Shown here piece by piece: positions 13,540 to 22,968 of a stretch of 64,000 bases of DNA. The first letter of the stretch is position 1. Every line of letters begins with the position of its first letter. The notes beneath the pieces were generated by a model. That model searched no databases and was not told where the DNA came from. It was given only the letters and a program-made list of their open reading frames with translations. The stretch lies in NCBI GenBank assembly GCA_900457075.1, contig UGYN01000002.1, positions 1,550,001 through 1,614,000 on the forward strand, written 5' to 3'. The position numbers and the translations under genes were made by a program. This DNA comes from Serratia quinivorans (GTDB taxonomy: Bacteria; Pseudomonadota; Gammaproteobacteria; Enterobacterales; Enterobacteriaceae).

Positions 13540-13566
13540 GAAAAACGGGGAGCCAAAGCCCCCGTT
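13540..13566 (-). terminator. Intrinsic terminator of the isonitrile operon
   Basis: On the minus strand ACGGGG / CCCCGT arms are followed by TTTTCTTT, 20 bp after the glycosyltransferase stop. The hairpin may also slow transcripts coming from the SDR side, where no T-run follows. Confidence 0.75.
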
Positions 13567-13585
13567 CGACAGACTATTCAACCGG

Positions 13586-14857
13586 CTAGGTTAACGCAGC
13601 CACCTCGTCGGCGATTGCCGTCAGTGCATCATGACGGGCGTAATCGGCCTGCACTACCGCAGCACGCTGCCGATAAACCGGCTGCGCCAGAATTTGCTGC
13701 ACCGCCTGACGCAACTGCCCCTCATCCGGGGTGCTGGTATGCAGGCTAATGCCGCAGCCCGCTGCCACCACTCTGGCGGCGGCTTCGAGTTTATCCTCGC
13801 CGGTTCCAGCGACAATCAATGGTACTCCCTGATCCAGGGCGTAGTTGATTGAGCCATAGCCACCGTTGGTGATCAGCAGCGCCGCCTGCGGCAGCCAGTG
13901 TTCGAAAGAGATAAACTCCCGCGCTCTGGCGTTAGCGGGCAACAGCGCCAACAACTCGTCGATCGGACGGCCCCCCGTGGTGGCCAAAACCCGTACCGGC
14001 AATTCAGCCAGTGCTTTCAGCGTCGGGACAATCAACTGGTGCAGATCGACATTCGCCAGCGTCCCCTGCGAAACAATCACCAACGGCCGCCGGTCGGCCT
14101 CGTCCCATTCATCGCTGGCTTCAACCGCCGCCACCGCGCTGCGCAGCGGCCCGATAAAGCGCAGGCTGTCCGGCAGATCTTCGCGCTGATACTCCAGCGC
14201 CGGAGTGGCCAGTTGCAAAAAGCGATCGCAGCCGCCAATCAACGCATCGGTAAAAGGCTGTTGCAGCGGCTGGCCACCAGATTGTGCCATCGCAATATCA
14301 AAACTCCGTTGCACCTCATCAATTAACGCGCGAGTGTCTTCGTCCACCAACTGCTCTCGCTGCAGCTCTCGTGGCAACAGCGCAGGAGGAATACGCGGCC
14401 CATAGAAGATTGAATCCCTTGAGGAATACGACAACGGCGTTACCCCAATGCCAATCACCGGCGGACGATCCGTCCTCTGTAACAACGGCAACACCCCATA
14501 AAAGCAGTTTTCCACGATCAACAGGTCAGGAGTCTCGGCAGCCATCACGCTGCGTAACTGCTGATCCAACAACGGGATCGGGGCGGCAAAGAAGTCTTTC
14601 AGCGCCAGTGCCATCTGTGCATTGCCCGGTGGTAGCGCAGCCCGTTCGGGAAAGTGCTGCTCAAGATAGCGATAGTCGAAATCTACCCGCTCATCAAAGG
14701 CGATAAACTGCGCGCCTGCTGCCTCAGCGCGTTGACGAAACAGCGCACCGGTCATCACCCGCACCTGATGCCCTTGCTCAATCAAGTGCCGGGCAATGCT
14801 CAGCATCGGATAAACGTGGCCGGGCGTGGCCACTGCGGTCATCAGAATACTTGCCAT
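13586..14857 (-). CDS. GT1-family (UGT-like) glycosyltransferase of the isonitrile cluster
   Basis: The start is ATG at 14857, five bases after the oxygenase stop, with AGAGG overlapping the end of isnB. A longer in-frame extension to 14905 lacks support. The 423-residue protein has the GT-B fold landmarks of MGT/UGT enzymes: MTAVATPGHVYPMLSIARHL with the probable catalytic base His14, and the donor-site block HWLPQAALLITNGGYGS (320-336) ending in GTGEDK. In most relatives the NGG is HGG. In rhabduscin-type pathways a glycosyltransferase decorates the phenol of the tyrosine-derived vinyl isonitrile, and I infer the same role here. The sugar donor is unknown. Confidence 0.88.
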   Translation of the reverse strand: MASILMTAVATPGHVYPMLSIARHLIEQGHQVRVMTGALFRQRAEAAGAQFIAFDERVDFDYRYLEQHFPERAALPPGNAQMALALKDFFAAPIPLLDQQLRSVMAAETPDLLIVENCFYGVLPLLQRTDRPPVIGIGVTPLSYSSRDSIFYGPRIPPALLPRELQREQLVDEDTRALIDEVQRSFDIAMAQSGGQPLQQPFTDALIGGCDRFLQLATPALEYQREDLPDSLRFIGPLRSAVAAVEASDEWDEADRRPLVIVSQGTLANVDLHQLIVPTLKALAELPVRVLATTGGRPIDELLALLPANARAREFISFEHWLPQAALLITNGGYGSINYALDQGVPLIVAGTGEDKLEAAARVVAAGCGISLHTSTPDEGQLRQAVQQILAQPVYRQRAAVVQADYARHDALTAIADEVAALT

Positions 14858-14862
14858 AGGGA

Positions 14863-15726
14863 TTAAACCTCTGCGTTGGCCGGCTTCAGTGCCTGATTGG
14901 CGCACACCGGGTTGCTCTGAATATGCACCCGCTGCAAATGGCGAGCAGAACGCGCGGTAAAGCCTTCGCGCCCGTGTAACAACGAGAAGTTATCCGCTAT
15001 CACCACGTCTCCCTGCTGCCATTGATGGGCGTAATAATGACGCGGATCGTAGAGATGCTGTTGCAGGGTCTGATGAAACGCCTCCTGCTGCTCCTGTGGC
15101 ACCCCGTGATATTCCAGCGCGTGCTGGTTAAGGAACTTTTTGCCTTCGGTCGGCGGCTCGTTGTAGCGCATGATCTGCCCATTGCCGTTCGGATGATCCA
15201 CTACCAGCGGCGAACGCACCTCACCGCCGTAATGCACCACCTGCTTAATGCGATAAGAGATCGACACTTCCCGCCACTGCGCCAACAAAGACTCATCGGC
15301 ATTAGCCAGCAGGCACGTGGTGTCGACAAAAGTGGTGCGGCCGCCTTCATCCTGTGAAGGTGCTGCCACACAATGGAACAGCTGGAATTCCGGAATGGTC
15401 GGCTTGTACATGCCATCCCAATGCAACGGCACATAGCTGCTGTCGAAAATATGATCTTTGGCATCCGGATGCTCTTTCACGTCCAGCACCGCTCCGAACG
15501 GCCACATCATGATTTCGCCCCAGCCTTCGGCATAGCGGGTTAGTAACTGCGGATCGGTAAAACCAGAGTCGAAGCCGCGCAGCACCAGCAGGTGATGCTG
15601 CTGGGCCAGTGAACGAAGCGCTGCCACCGGCAGTTCGCGAATAGATTGGCCAGGATACTGCGGGGTCAGCACTGCGCCAAAAGGGGTATTAAGTTCAATG
15701 CGGCAGTTCAGCGTTTGATTTTCCAT
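14863..15726 (-). CDS. isnB: 2-oxoglutarate/Fe(II) oxygenase IsnB/PvcB
   Basis: This 287-residue TauD/TfdA-family enzyme has the iron triad His102-x-Asp104 in VPLHWDGMYKP and His251 in NFSLLHGREGFT, with Arg262 or Arg266 for 2-oxoglutarate. In characterised clusters the partner oxygenase turns the isonitrile-tyrosine acid into a vinyl isonitrile by oxidative decarboxylation (IsnB). In the PvcB type it instead desaturates it on the way to paerucumarin. Which chemistry applies cannot be told from sequence. It follows isnA by 90 bp and is followed by the glycosyltransferase after five bases. A good AGGAGAG ribosome site precedes ATG 15726. Confidence 0.9.
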   Translation of the reverse strand: MENQTLNCRIELNTPFGAVLTPQYPGQSIRELPVAALRSLAQQHHLLVLRGFDSGFTDPQLLTRYAEGWGEIMMWPFGAVLDVKEHPDAKDHIFDSSYVPLHWDGMYKPTIPEFQLFHCVAAPSQDEGGRTTFVDTTCLLANADESLLAQWREVSISYRIKQVVHYGGEVRSPLVVDHPNGNGQIMRYNEPPTEGKKFLNQHALEYHGVPQEQQEAFHQTLQQHLYDPRHYYAHQWQQGDVVIADNFSLLHGREGFTARSARHLQRVHIQSNPVCANQALKPANAEV

Positions 15727-15783
15727 AGGTCACTCTCCTTGAATCGAATTTGCTGCTCACACGGCCACCGTGCCGTTAAAAGA

Positions 15784-15804
15784 CGCCCGTTAAAGTGGCG
15801 GGCG
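15784..15804 (-). other. Hairpin between isnA and isnB
   Basis: CGCCCG and CGGGCG flank a nine-base loop in the 90-bp isnA-isnB gap, with no T-run. It could protect or partially block the message and so set the ratio of synthase to oxygenase. Confidence 0.4.
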
Positions 15805-15816
15805 CAAGATGCTGCA

Positions 15817-16782
15817 TTACGCCATCTGTGGCTGTTCAACCAGGTAATGGCTGGGTGTTCCGCGGATCGTCACCAGTTCACCCGCCAGCTGCTGCGCGTC
15901 TTTGCGCTTCATCAGCACAAACTGTCCGTTAACGTTGGCTGCCACGCCATGCCAGGGCGTCAGCCAGTCGTCTTTGGTCGGCATCATGTGGATACCCATT
16001 TTCAGGCTGTCGGCGGGCTGTGGGTGAATCGACAAACGTATTGCCAGCGGGAAATGCTGGGCCAGCAAATTGCCCCAGGCCCAACTGCGCTGGATCACGC
16101 CACAGGCGCGCTGTTTGGCGTCTTTCTGCAGCGCTGCATTGGAGCCGCTGTAGCCCGGTAGTTGGCTGTCTTCATACAGGAATCGGGTGATTGCGCGATA
16201 CAACTGCAACCCCTGTTCGTCCTGCATCAACCGGTGTTTGATCGTTTCCTCCGGCTCGGCATAGCCGTCAACCAGCAACTGCCGCAGCAGGTCATAGTCA
16301 CCGGTATACTCGGCCAGCCCTTCCACGTCACCCAGATTGAAAACGCTCAGATGAGTCGCCCCCACCTCGTGCAGCAGGTTTTCAATTTCATGTTGATAAC
16401 GGTTGATCGCGTCGTCGCTGACACGGATTAAATCACCGAAAACGTGGCCATCGGAGCAGATGATGATATGAGCACCCGGCGGGTAATAAAGCTGAATACG
16501 CTGACAGAGGGAATTAAGAAATATCAATGACAGTCGCTCGGCCATATCGGGCAGTGCACCGATCACCTTATTAGTATTGGGTGATTTTGTCGGGAAGGCA
16601 GGCAGGACAAACTCAATGCGCTGCTCATTTTCAATAAATGCCCGAATACGCGGTAATTGCACCAGAGCAACCGCCTGTTCCTCTTCAGCGTTTGAACTTT
16701 CCATCCCCGGAAATCGACGCCGATATTGCAATAGCTCATGAAGGATTTTTAACGATATTTGTTCAATGCGAGCACTATCCAC
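15817..16782 (-). CDS. isnA: Isocyanide synthase IsnA/PvcA (DIT1/PvcA family)
   Basis: The 321-residue protein starts at GTG with AGGAG six bases upstream. It shows the family blocks FPTKSPNTNKVIGALPDMAE (about 64-83), SDGHVFGDLIRVSDDAI (110-126) and a C-terminal half with WGNLLAQHFPLAIRLSIHPQ. Members convert the amino group of L-tyrosine or L-tryptophan to an isonitrile, taking the carbon from ribulose-5-phosphate. It is the first gene of a three-gene operon and is divergent from a LysR regulator. Co-occurrence with a vinyl-isonitrile-type oxygenase and a GT1 enzyme suggests a tyrosine-derived isonitrile glycoside. Tryptophan as substrate is possible. Confidence 0.93.
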   Translation of the reverse strand: MDSARIEQISLKILHELLQYRRRFPGMESSNAEEEQAVALVQLPRIRAFIENEQRIEFVLPAFPTKSPNTNKVIGALPDMAERLSLIFLNSLCQRIQLYYPPGAHIIICSDGHVFGDLIRVSDDAINRYQHEIENLLHEVGATHLSVFNLGDVEGLAEYTGDYDLLRQLLVDGYAEPEETIKHRLMQDEQGLQLYRAITRFLYEDSQLPGYSGSNAALQKDAKQRACGVIQRSWAWGNLLAQHFPLAIRLSIHPQPADSLKMGIHMMPTKDDWLTPWHGVAANVNGQFVLMKRKDAQQLAGELVTIRGTPSHYLVEQPQMA

Positions 16783-16951
16783 AATTAACTCCTGTTCAGA
16801 TGTGGCGCAGGCGACTTATTTGCAAACGCAATAAGACTTATCAAAAAGAGAGAGGCCGAACGGGAAGTCGGACTTACCTCGCGATTTATCTGCTTCAGGC
16901 AATATAGAAGAGATAATGCTATATTATTAGCCCTTATAATTAACAATCTTG

Positions 16952-16968
16952 GTTAAGTTGAACTTAAC
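16952..16968. promoter_or_regulatory. 17-bp perfect palindrome, probable LysR operator
   Basis: GTTAAGTT-G-AACTTAAC contains the LysR-type T-N11-A motif (TAAGTTGAACTTA) and ends five bases before the LysR ATG. It lies where a ribosome site should be; none is visible. It probably mediates autoregulation and control of the divergent isnA operon. Confidence 0.6.
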
Positions 16969-16973
16969 AAACT

Positions 16974-17897
16974 ATGAGTAATATTCTAAAACGCATGGCT
17001 ATTTTTTCTAAAGTTGTCGATTGCGGCGCATTCAGCACGGCAGCCAAAGAATTAGGCATTACAACCTCCGCCGTCAGCCAACATATCCGCCTGCTGGAAA
17101 ACGAGTTGGGCATTCAATTACTTCTGCGTTCTACCCGTTCACTGAGCCTGACCGAGGCCGGGCTGTGTTTTTATGAGGATTGCGTGTTGATGATCCATGC
17201 CGCCGAACGCGGGCAACAACGTATTGCCGCGCTGCGCGGTGAACTGGCCGGGGAACTGCGCGTCGCCACCTCTACGGAGTTTGCCACTCATTATCTGGTT
17301 CCGGCACTGCAAAGCTTCCTGGACGAACACCCGCGCATCACGCTGAGGCTGGAAATTCATGATGAAAAGATCGACCTGATAAACCAGCGTATTGATCTGG
17401 CGATCCGCGGTGGCGTGATGGCTGACTCCAGCTATGTTTCCACCCGTCTGGCGCGCTTTCGGGAAGTGCTGTGTGCCTCGCCGGCCTACCTTGCCAACCA
17501 CGGCATGCCAGAAACTCCACAGGCGTTGACGCACCATCAATGGGTCACTTTTACCCCGCTGGGAAACCCACAGTTTGTTCGTCTGCTCCACCCTGATGGC
17601 GACGAGCATCGGCTGCGTATGACCGGACGTTTATTTACCAATAACGGCATGGCGATGAAAGAATTGGCGCTGGCCGGTAAAGGGATCATCCGTAATTTCT
17701 TCGTCAATGTTGAAAAGGAATTGAACCGGGGTGAGCTGGTCGAGGTACTGCCAGAGTGGCGCCTACCAGATATTAGTTGCTATGCCATTATGCCGCGCAG
17801 GGACAGCCAACCATTAAAGGTCCGTCGTTTACTTGAACATATGAAAATCCATTTACAGCAAAAAGAGCAAAATTCCGTAGGACAATTACGCATTTAA
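16974..17897 (+). CDS. LysR-family regulator divergent from the isonitrile operon
   Basis: The 307-residue protein has the N-terminal winged helix (MAIFSKVVDCGAFSTAAKEL, TTSAVSQHIRLLENELG, LLRSTRSLSLTEAG) and a substrate-binding domain of the CrgA/AaeR-like group (LRVATSTEFATHYLVPALQS). It is transcribed away from isnA across a 191-bp A/T-rich region containing a perfect 17-bp palindrome. LysR genes placed this way normally control the divergent operon and themselves, so I infer that it regulates isonitrile production. The inducer is unknown. Confidence 0.88.
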   Translation: MSNILKRMAIFSKVVDCGAFSTAAKELGITTSAVSQHIRLLENELGIQLLLRSTRSLSLTEAGLCFYEDCVLMIHAAERGQQRIAALRGELAGELRVATSTEFATHYLVPALQSFLDEHPRITLRLEIHDEKIDLINQRIDLAIRGGVMADSSYVSTRLARFREVLCASPAYLANHGMPETPQALTHHQWVTFTPLGNPQFVRLLHPDGDEHRLRMTGRLFTNNGMAMKELALAGKGIIRNFFVNVEKELNRGELVEVLPEWRLPDISCYAIMPRRDSQPLKVRRLLEHMKIHLQQKEQNSVGQLRI

Positions 17898-18204
17898 AAT
17901 AAGAATAATCTGTAACGCCAATTAATTTAGTTATTTAACCTTTCAGCCCGTTGCTGACCAGCACCAGAGTTTATTTAGATTGCAGCCTAATGATATTCAC
18001 CTTAATAACTATTATCACTGTCTATATAATCATTCCCTCTGCCATTAATTCAAATTGTCAGAACAAATTTGACTTTAAGTAACAGAAAATTTGAATCAGT
18101 CATTCCTCAAGTTCATTTTTAATAATTTTATTGCCGGGTACCGCTCCCTAAAAACAAAACGGAGAGCCGAAGCTCCCCGTTATCTTATTTATGCCCGATG
18201 CTGA
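17898..18204. other. A/T-rich non-coding gap
   Basis: About 300 bp between the LysR gene and ispH. Apart from the ispH terminator at its right end I see no gene, tRNA or clear promoter. The low G+C differs from the flanking genes and may mark the right boundary of the inserted block. Confidence 0.5.
18151..18180 (-). terminator. Intrinsic terminator of the ileS-lspA-fkpB-ispH operon
   Basis: On the minus strand a 9-bp stem with a TTCG tetraloop (one G-T pair) is followed by TTTTGTTTTT, 25 bp after the ispH stop. Confidence 0.85.
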
Positions 18205-19158
18205 TTAATCGACCTGTTTGATATCAACCCGCAGTTCTTTCGGTACTTCGAACACGATGTTCTCTTCACGGCCGCTGACTTCCTGCACGTTGACACCGCC
18301 CAGCGCTTTCAGGCGGCTGATAACATCCTGTACCAACACATCAGGTGCCGAAGCCCCAGCGGTAACGCCGATATTATGAGCGTCCTTCAGCCAGGCTTCC
18401 TGAATGTCAGCGGCGGAATCGATCAGGTATGCCGGTTTGCCAACACGCTGCGCCAGTTCTGCCAGACGGTTGGAGTTGGACGAGTTTTTCGACCCCACCA
18501 CCAGCACCACGTCCGCATCCCCGGCCAGGTTGCGTACCGCTTCCTGACGGTTGGTGGTTGCGTAGCAGATGTCGTCCTTGCGCGGCCCGATAATGCTCGG
18601 GAAACGCTTGCGCAAGGCATCAATCACGTCAGAAGTGTCGTCCACCGACAGCGTGGTTTGCGTCATAAAACACAGGTTGCTTTCATCCTTCACCTGCAGC
18701 TTCCAGACGTCGTCCGGTGACTCCACCAGGTACATGCCGCCCTTCGGGTTGCTGTACTGGCCCATGGTACCTTCCACTTCCGGGTGACCGGCGTGGCCGA
18801 TCAGGATCGCCTCGGTGCCACGGCGGCTGGCTCGCGCCACCTCCATATGCACCTTGGTCACCAACGGGCAGGTGGCGTCAAACAGCATGGTTAAATCACG
18901 CGCCTTGGCCTCTGCTCTTACCGCCTGGGAAACCCCGTGCGCCGAGAAGATCAGAATCGACCCGTCCGGCACTTCGGTGATTTCCTCAATAAATACCGCC
19001 CCACGCTCACGCAGGCTATCGACCACGTAACGGTTATGCACCACTTCGTGACGCACGTAGATAGGCGCACCGTAAATTTCCAGCGCGCGTTCAACGATAC
19101 TGATCGCACGATCAACCCCGGCGCAAAAGCCGCGTGGGTTAGCCAGCAATATTTGCAT
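18205..19158 (-). CDS. ispH: 4-hydroxy-3-methylbut-2-enyl diphosphate reductase IspH
   Basis: The start [20 protein letters not shown] (ATG 19158) gives 317 residues, matching E. coli IspH (316). A 28-codon in-frame upstream extension lies inside fkpB and is not real. The three [4Fe-4S] cysteines are in PRGFCAG (Cys12), [11 protein letters not shown] (about 96) and CYATTNRQ (about 197). The acid/base residues are in the conserved [11 protein letters not shown] block. It makes IPP and DMAPP in the last step of the MEP pathway. It is the final gene of the operon, and its start overlaps the end of fkpB by 20 bp, suggesting translational coupling. Confidence 0.97.
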   Translation of the reverse strand: MQILLANPRGFCAGVDRAISIVERALEIYGAPIYVRHEVVHNRYVVDSLRERGAVFIEEITEVPDGSILIFSAHGVSQAVRAEAKARDLTMLFDATCPLVTKVHMEVARASRRGTEAILIGHAGHPEVEGTMGQYSNPKGGMYLVESPDDVWKLQVKDESNLCFMTQTTLSVDDTSDVIDALRKRFPSIIGPRKDDICYATTNRQEAVRNLAGDADVVLVVGSKNSSNSNRLAELAQRVGKPAYLIDSAADIQEAWLKDAHNIGVTAGASAPDVLVQDVISRLKALGGVNVQEVSGREENIVFEVPKELRVDIKQVD

Positions 19159-19609
19159 GCGTCTCCTCCTGCTGCGGATCGATCTCCAGCACTTCAATAT
19201 CGAAGGTGACCGGATGGCCCGCCAGCGGATGGTTGAAATCAACGGTAATCGAATCTTCCGCCACCTCGCGCACCACGCCCGGCATTTCGCTGCCGTCGAC
19301 CGCGGTAAACAGCATGATGGTGCCCGCGTCCGGTACGCCGGTTTCCGTGAAGTCTCGACGTGAGAAGAACTGGACCAGGTCCGGGTTCTCTTCGCCGAAC
19401 GCCGCTTCCGGTTGCAGGGTAAAGGCGCACTTGTCGCCCGCCTTCAGACCGAGTAACTGCGCTTCCAGCGGCTCGGACAGGCTGCCGTCGCCCAGACGAA
19501 ACAGCGCCGGTTTACCGTTGCCACGAGTGGATTCTGCCGTCGTTCCGTCTTCCAGTTTCAGCGTGAAGTGAACCAATACTTCGCTGTCGCCCTTAACCTG
19601 AGCCGTCAT
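19139..19609 (-). CDS. fkpB: FKBP-type peptidyl-prolyl isomerase FkpB (SlpA)
   Basis: ATG 19609 with AAGGTGAG upstream gives 156 residues starting [20 protein letters not shown]. An eight-codon longer reading runs into lspA. The FKBP fold ([29 protein letters not shown]) is interrupted by the IF chaperone insert, and the fold ends with [12 protein letters not shown]. It catalyses proline isomerisation and acts as a cytoplasmic folding helper. It begins one base after the lspA stop and overlaps the ispH start. The C-terminus is about seven residues longer than in E. coli. Confidence 0.95.
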   Translation of the reverse strand: MTAQVKGDSEVLVHFTLKLEDGTTAESTRGNGKPALFRLGDGSLSEPLEAQLLGLKAGDKCAFTLQPEAAFGEENPDLVQFFSRRDFTETGVPDAGTIMLFTAVDGSEMPGVVREVAEDSITVDFNHPLAGHPVTFDIEVLEIDPQQEETHANIAG

Positions 19610-19610
19610 A

Positions 19611-20120
19611 TTACTCACCTTTGCTCTTTGCACTTTTGTTCGCCGGCGACAAGAAGCCTTCCAGCACGATCATCGCCGCCCCCACGCAGATAAAGCTATC
19701 CGCCAGGTTGAAGGTCGGGTAGTGCCAGTTGCCCACATAGAAGTCGATAAAATCGACCACGAAGCCGTGCCACAAGCGATCGAACAGGTTGCCGAGCGCT
19801 CCACCGATGATAAATGCATAGGCAATGTTGTTCAGTTTTTGCTGCGCCGAACTGCGGTACATCATCACCAGCAGCACCGCCACGATGGCGACGGCAATAC
19901 CGGCGAAGAACCAGCGCTGCCAACCGCCGTGATCGGCCAGGAAGCTGAATGCGGCACCGTAGTTACGCGCATAAAACAGATTGAACGACGGGATCAGCGG
20001 CTGGGACTGGCCCAGCACGAAGTTACCGAGGATCCACTGCTTGCTGGCAAAATCCAGCACCAGCACTACCACTACCAGCCATAGCCAGCGCAAGCCGGTC
20101 GAACAAATAGGTTTACTCAT
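19611..20120 (-). CDS. lspA: Lipoprotein signal peptidase LspA
   Basis: This is a 169-residue inner-membrane aspartic protease with four hydrophobic segments. The catalytic region shows [20 protein letters not shown] and FNLADSFI, with the two conserved aspartates in these blocks. It removes the signal peptide from prolipoproteins after lipidation; the YfiB lipoprotein in this window would be one client. Its start overlaps the ileS stop by one base (TGATG), the usual coupling in this operon. Confidence 0.97.
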   Translation of the reverse strand: MSKPICSTGLRWLWLVVVVLVLDFASKQWILGNFVLGQSQPLIPSFNLFYARNYGAAFSFLADHGGWQRWFFAGIAVAIVAVLLVMMYRSSAQQKLNNIAYAFIIGGALGNLFDRLWHGFVVDFIDFYVGNWHYPTFNLADSFICVGAAMIVLEGFLSPANKSAKSKGE

Positions 20121-22936
20121 CAGGCAAACTTACGCTTTTCGCCGTCGCCGGCTACGTTGACAACACAGCGGCCGCAAAGATCTGCGTGCTCCGCCACCAG
20201 GCCGATATCGGTGGTGTAATGCCAGCAGCGCGGGCACTTCTCACCTTCTGCGGTGCTGAAGGCAATTTTCAGGCCTTTCACCAGCTCTGCAGCTTGTGCA
20301 TCTGCCGGCGCATCGGCCAGAGGTGCAACGCGCGCGCCGGAGGTCAGCAGCACAAAGCGCAGTTCGTCCTGCAGGCTATTGAGGCGTTCAGCCAGTTCGC
20401 TATCGGCATACAGCGTCACCGCGGCTTCCAGAGAACCGCCGAGACGTTTGTCGGCACGAGCCTGTTCCAGCACCTTGTTCACTTCGCCGCGGACTTTAAG
20501 CAGCTCGGCCCAGAAGCTATCGTTCATGCCTTCGCCTTCGGCCAGACCGAACAGGCCGTCGTACCACTCTTCAGTGAATACGTACTGCGCGCGTTTGCCC
20601 GGCAGGAAGGCCCAGATTTCATCGGCAGTGAATGACATGATCGGTGCCATCCAGCGAACCAGCGCTTCTGCGATATGGAACAAGGCTGTCTGGCAGCTAC
20701 GGCGGGCGACGCTGTCGCTCTTCGCGGTGTACTGACGGTCCTTGATGATATCCAGATAGAAGGAGCCCATCTCAACAGAACAGAACTGCATCAGACGCTG
20801 TACCACTTCATGGAAATCGTAATTGGCGTAAGCCTTTTCGATATCCTGCTGCGCCGCCAGTGCACGACCCACCGCCCAGCGATCCAGGACTACCATATCT
20901 TCCGGTGCCACGCAGTCGGTGCTCGGCTCAAACCCGTTCAGGTTGGCCAGCAGGAAGCGCGCGGTGTTACGGATGCGGCGGTAAGAATCGGCGGAGCGTT
21001 TCAGGATCTCGTCCGACACGGCAATTTCACCGGTGTAGTCGGTAGAAGCGACCCACAGGCGCAGGATGTCGCCACCCAGCTTGTTCATCACGTCTTGTGG
21101 ACTGATGGTATTGCCGATCGACTTGGACATCTTGCGGCCCTGACCGTCCACGGTGAAGCCGTGGGTCAGAACTTCTTTATACGGTGCCTTGCCTTTCATC
21201 GCAGTGGAGATCATCAGTGATGACATAAACCAGCCGCGGTGTTGGTCGGAGCCTTCCAGATACATGTCGGCGCCATGGCCATTGAACTCGGGACGAACGT
21301 CGACCACGGAAGAGTGGGTCGAACCGGAGTCGAACCAGACGTCCAGGGTGTCAGGTACTTTCACGTAATCGGCAGCATCCGCACCGAGAATGTCGGCCGC
21401 GTCCAGATCCCACCACGCCTGAATACCGTCCTGCTCAACGCGCTTGGCCACTTCTTCCATCAGCTCAACGCTGCGTGGGTGCAGTTGCTCGGTGTCTTTG
21501 TGCACAAACAGTGACATTGGCACACCCCAGGTACGCTGGCGCGAAATACACCAGTCCGGGCGGTTGGCAACCATGGTTTCGATGCGCGCCTGGCCCCACT
21601 CAGGGATCCACTGCACGCCTTTGATCTCTTCCAGCGACTGCTTGCGCAGGCCTTTCTGATCCATGCTGATGAACCATTGAGGGGTCGCGCGGAAGATGAT
21701 CGGCGTTTTGTGGCGCCAGCAGCACGGGTAGCTGTGAACCAGTTTTTCCACGTGCAGCAATGCGTCTTTCTCGCGCAGCAAGTCAACGATCAGATCGTTG
21801 GCCTTGAACACAAACTTGCCATCCAGCAGTGGATGGGTGCCGGTCAGATAGCAGCCGTTCGGCCCTACCGGATTGGCGATTTCCAGACCGTATTTCTGGC
21901 TGATGACAAAGTCATCCGGGCCATGGCCACCGGCAGTGTGTACCGCACCGGTACCGGCATCCAGCGTGACGTGCTCACCCATGATCGCCGGTACGTCGAA
22001 GCCCATGAACGGGTGTTCGAAACGCATCAGCTCCAGATCGGCACCTTTGCAACTGCCCAGGACTTCCCAATGGGTAATGCCCGCGCGTTTCATTACGCTT
22101 TCAACCAGCTCAGCCGCCAGGATCAGGCACTGGCCTTCTACCTGTACCAGCTGGTAGGCAAATTCCGGGTGCAGCGAGATGGCGCGGTTAGCCGGCAGCG
22201 TCCACGGGGTGGTGGTCCAGATAACCAGAGAAACCGGGCCGTTGAAGCGGGTCACGCCAAATTTGGTCGCTACGGCAGCCGCGTCAACCGCGTGGAAAGC
22301 CACATCGATCGACGGCGAAGTTTTGTCGTAATACTCCACTTCCGCTTCCGCCAGGGAAGAACGGCAATCGGTACACCAGTGCACCGGCTTGGCGCCTTTC
22401 AGCAGGTGACCGTTGCTGATGATTTTACCCAACGCGCGGATGATGTTGGCTTCGGTTTTGAAGTCCATGGTCAGGTACGGACGATCCCAGTCACCCAGCA
22501 CGCCCAGGCGGATGAAGTCTTTCTTCTGGCCTTCAACCTGCTCGGCGGCGTACTCACGACACTTGATACGGAATTCCGCCGCGGTGAGTTTTTCACCCGG
22601 CTTGCCGTACAGTTGCTCGACCTTCAGTTCGATCGGCAGGCCGTGGCAGTCCCAACCCGGAATGTAAGGCGAGTCGAAACCGGACATCCCTTTCGACTTG
22701 ATAATAATGTCTTTGAGAATCTTGTTAACCGAGTGACCAATGTGAATGCTGCCGTTCGCATACGGAGGGCCGTCATGCAGAATGAAGGATTTCTTGCCCT
22801 TTTTGGCAGTACGAATCATCCCGTACAGATCCTGTTCATACCAACGTTGCAGCATGCCAGGTTCACGCTTGGCCAGATCGCCGCGCATCGGGAACCCTGT
22901 TTCCGGCAAGTTCAGGGTATTCTTGTAGTCACTCAT
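20120..22936 (-). CDS. ileS: Isoleucyl-tRNA synthetase IleS
   Basis: The 938-residue protein has the length of the E. coli enzyme. The class I signatures are [12 protein letters not shown] (about 57-68) and [10 protein letters not shown] (about 600). The C-terminal zinc ribbon has KCPRCWHY and LCGRCVVN. The large insert between the halves of the Rossmann domain holds the editing site ([14 protein letters not shown] region). It charges tRNA-Ile. It lies between ribF (32-bp gap) and lspA in the conserved ribF-ileS-lspA-fkpB-ispH transcription unit. Confidence 0.98.
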   Translation of the reverse strand: MSDYKNTLNLPETGFPMRGDLAKREPGMLQRWYEQDLYGMIRTAKKGKKSFILHDGPPYANGSIHIGHSVNKILKDIIIKSKGMSGFDSPYIPGWDCHGLPIELKVEQLYGKPGEKLTAAEFRIKCREYAAEQVEGQKKDFIRLGVLGDWDRPYLTMDFKTEANIIRALGKIISNGHLLKGAKPVHWCTDCRSSLAEAEVEYYDKTSPSIDVAFHAVDAAAVATKFGVTRFNGPVSLVIWTTTPWTLPANRAISLHPEFAYQLVQVEGQCLILAAELVESVMKRAGITHWEVLGSCKGADLELMRFEHPFMGFDVPAIMGEHVTLDAGTGAVHTAGGHGPDDFVISQKYGLEIANPVGPNGCYLTGTHPLLDGKFVFKANDLIVDLLREKDALLHVEKLVHSYPCCWRHKTPIIFRATPQWFISMDQKGLRKQSLEEIKGVQWIPEWGQARIETMVANRPDWCISRQRTWGVPMSLFVHKDTEQLHPRSVELMEEVAKRVEQDGIQAWWDLDAADILGADAADYVKVPDTLDVWFDSGSTHSSVVDVRPEFNGHGADMYLEGSDQHRGWFMSSLMISTAMKGKAPYKEVLTHGFTVDGQGRKMSKSIGNTISPQDVMNKLGGDILRLWVASTDYTGEIAVSDEILKRSADSYRRIRNTARFLLANLNGFEPSTDCVAPEDMVVLDRWAVGRALAAQQDIEKAYANYDFHEVVQRLMQFCSVEMGSFYLDIIKDRQYTAKSDSVARRSCQTALFHIAEALVRWMAPIMSFTADEIWAFLPGKRAQYVFTEEWYDGLFGLAEGEGMNDSFWAELLKVRGEVNKVLEQARADKRLGGSLEAAVTLYADSELAERLNSLQDELRFVLLTSGARVAPLADAPADAQAAELVKGLKIAFSTAEGEKCPRCWHYTTDIGLVAEHADLCGRCVVNVAGDGEKRKFA

Positions 22937-22968
22937 TAGATTCTCGGTTCCGTTTTCGGCTATAGAGA

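Noticed and set aside
21677..22939. 420-residue open frame antisense to ileS
   Set aside because: Shadow of a highly conserved gene; no independent evidence.
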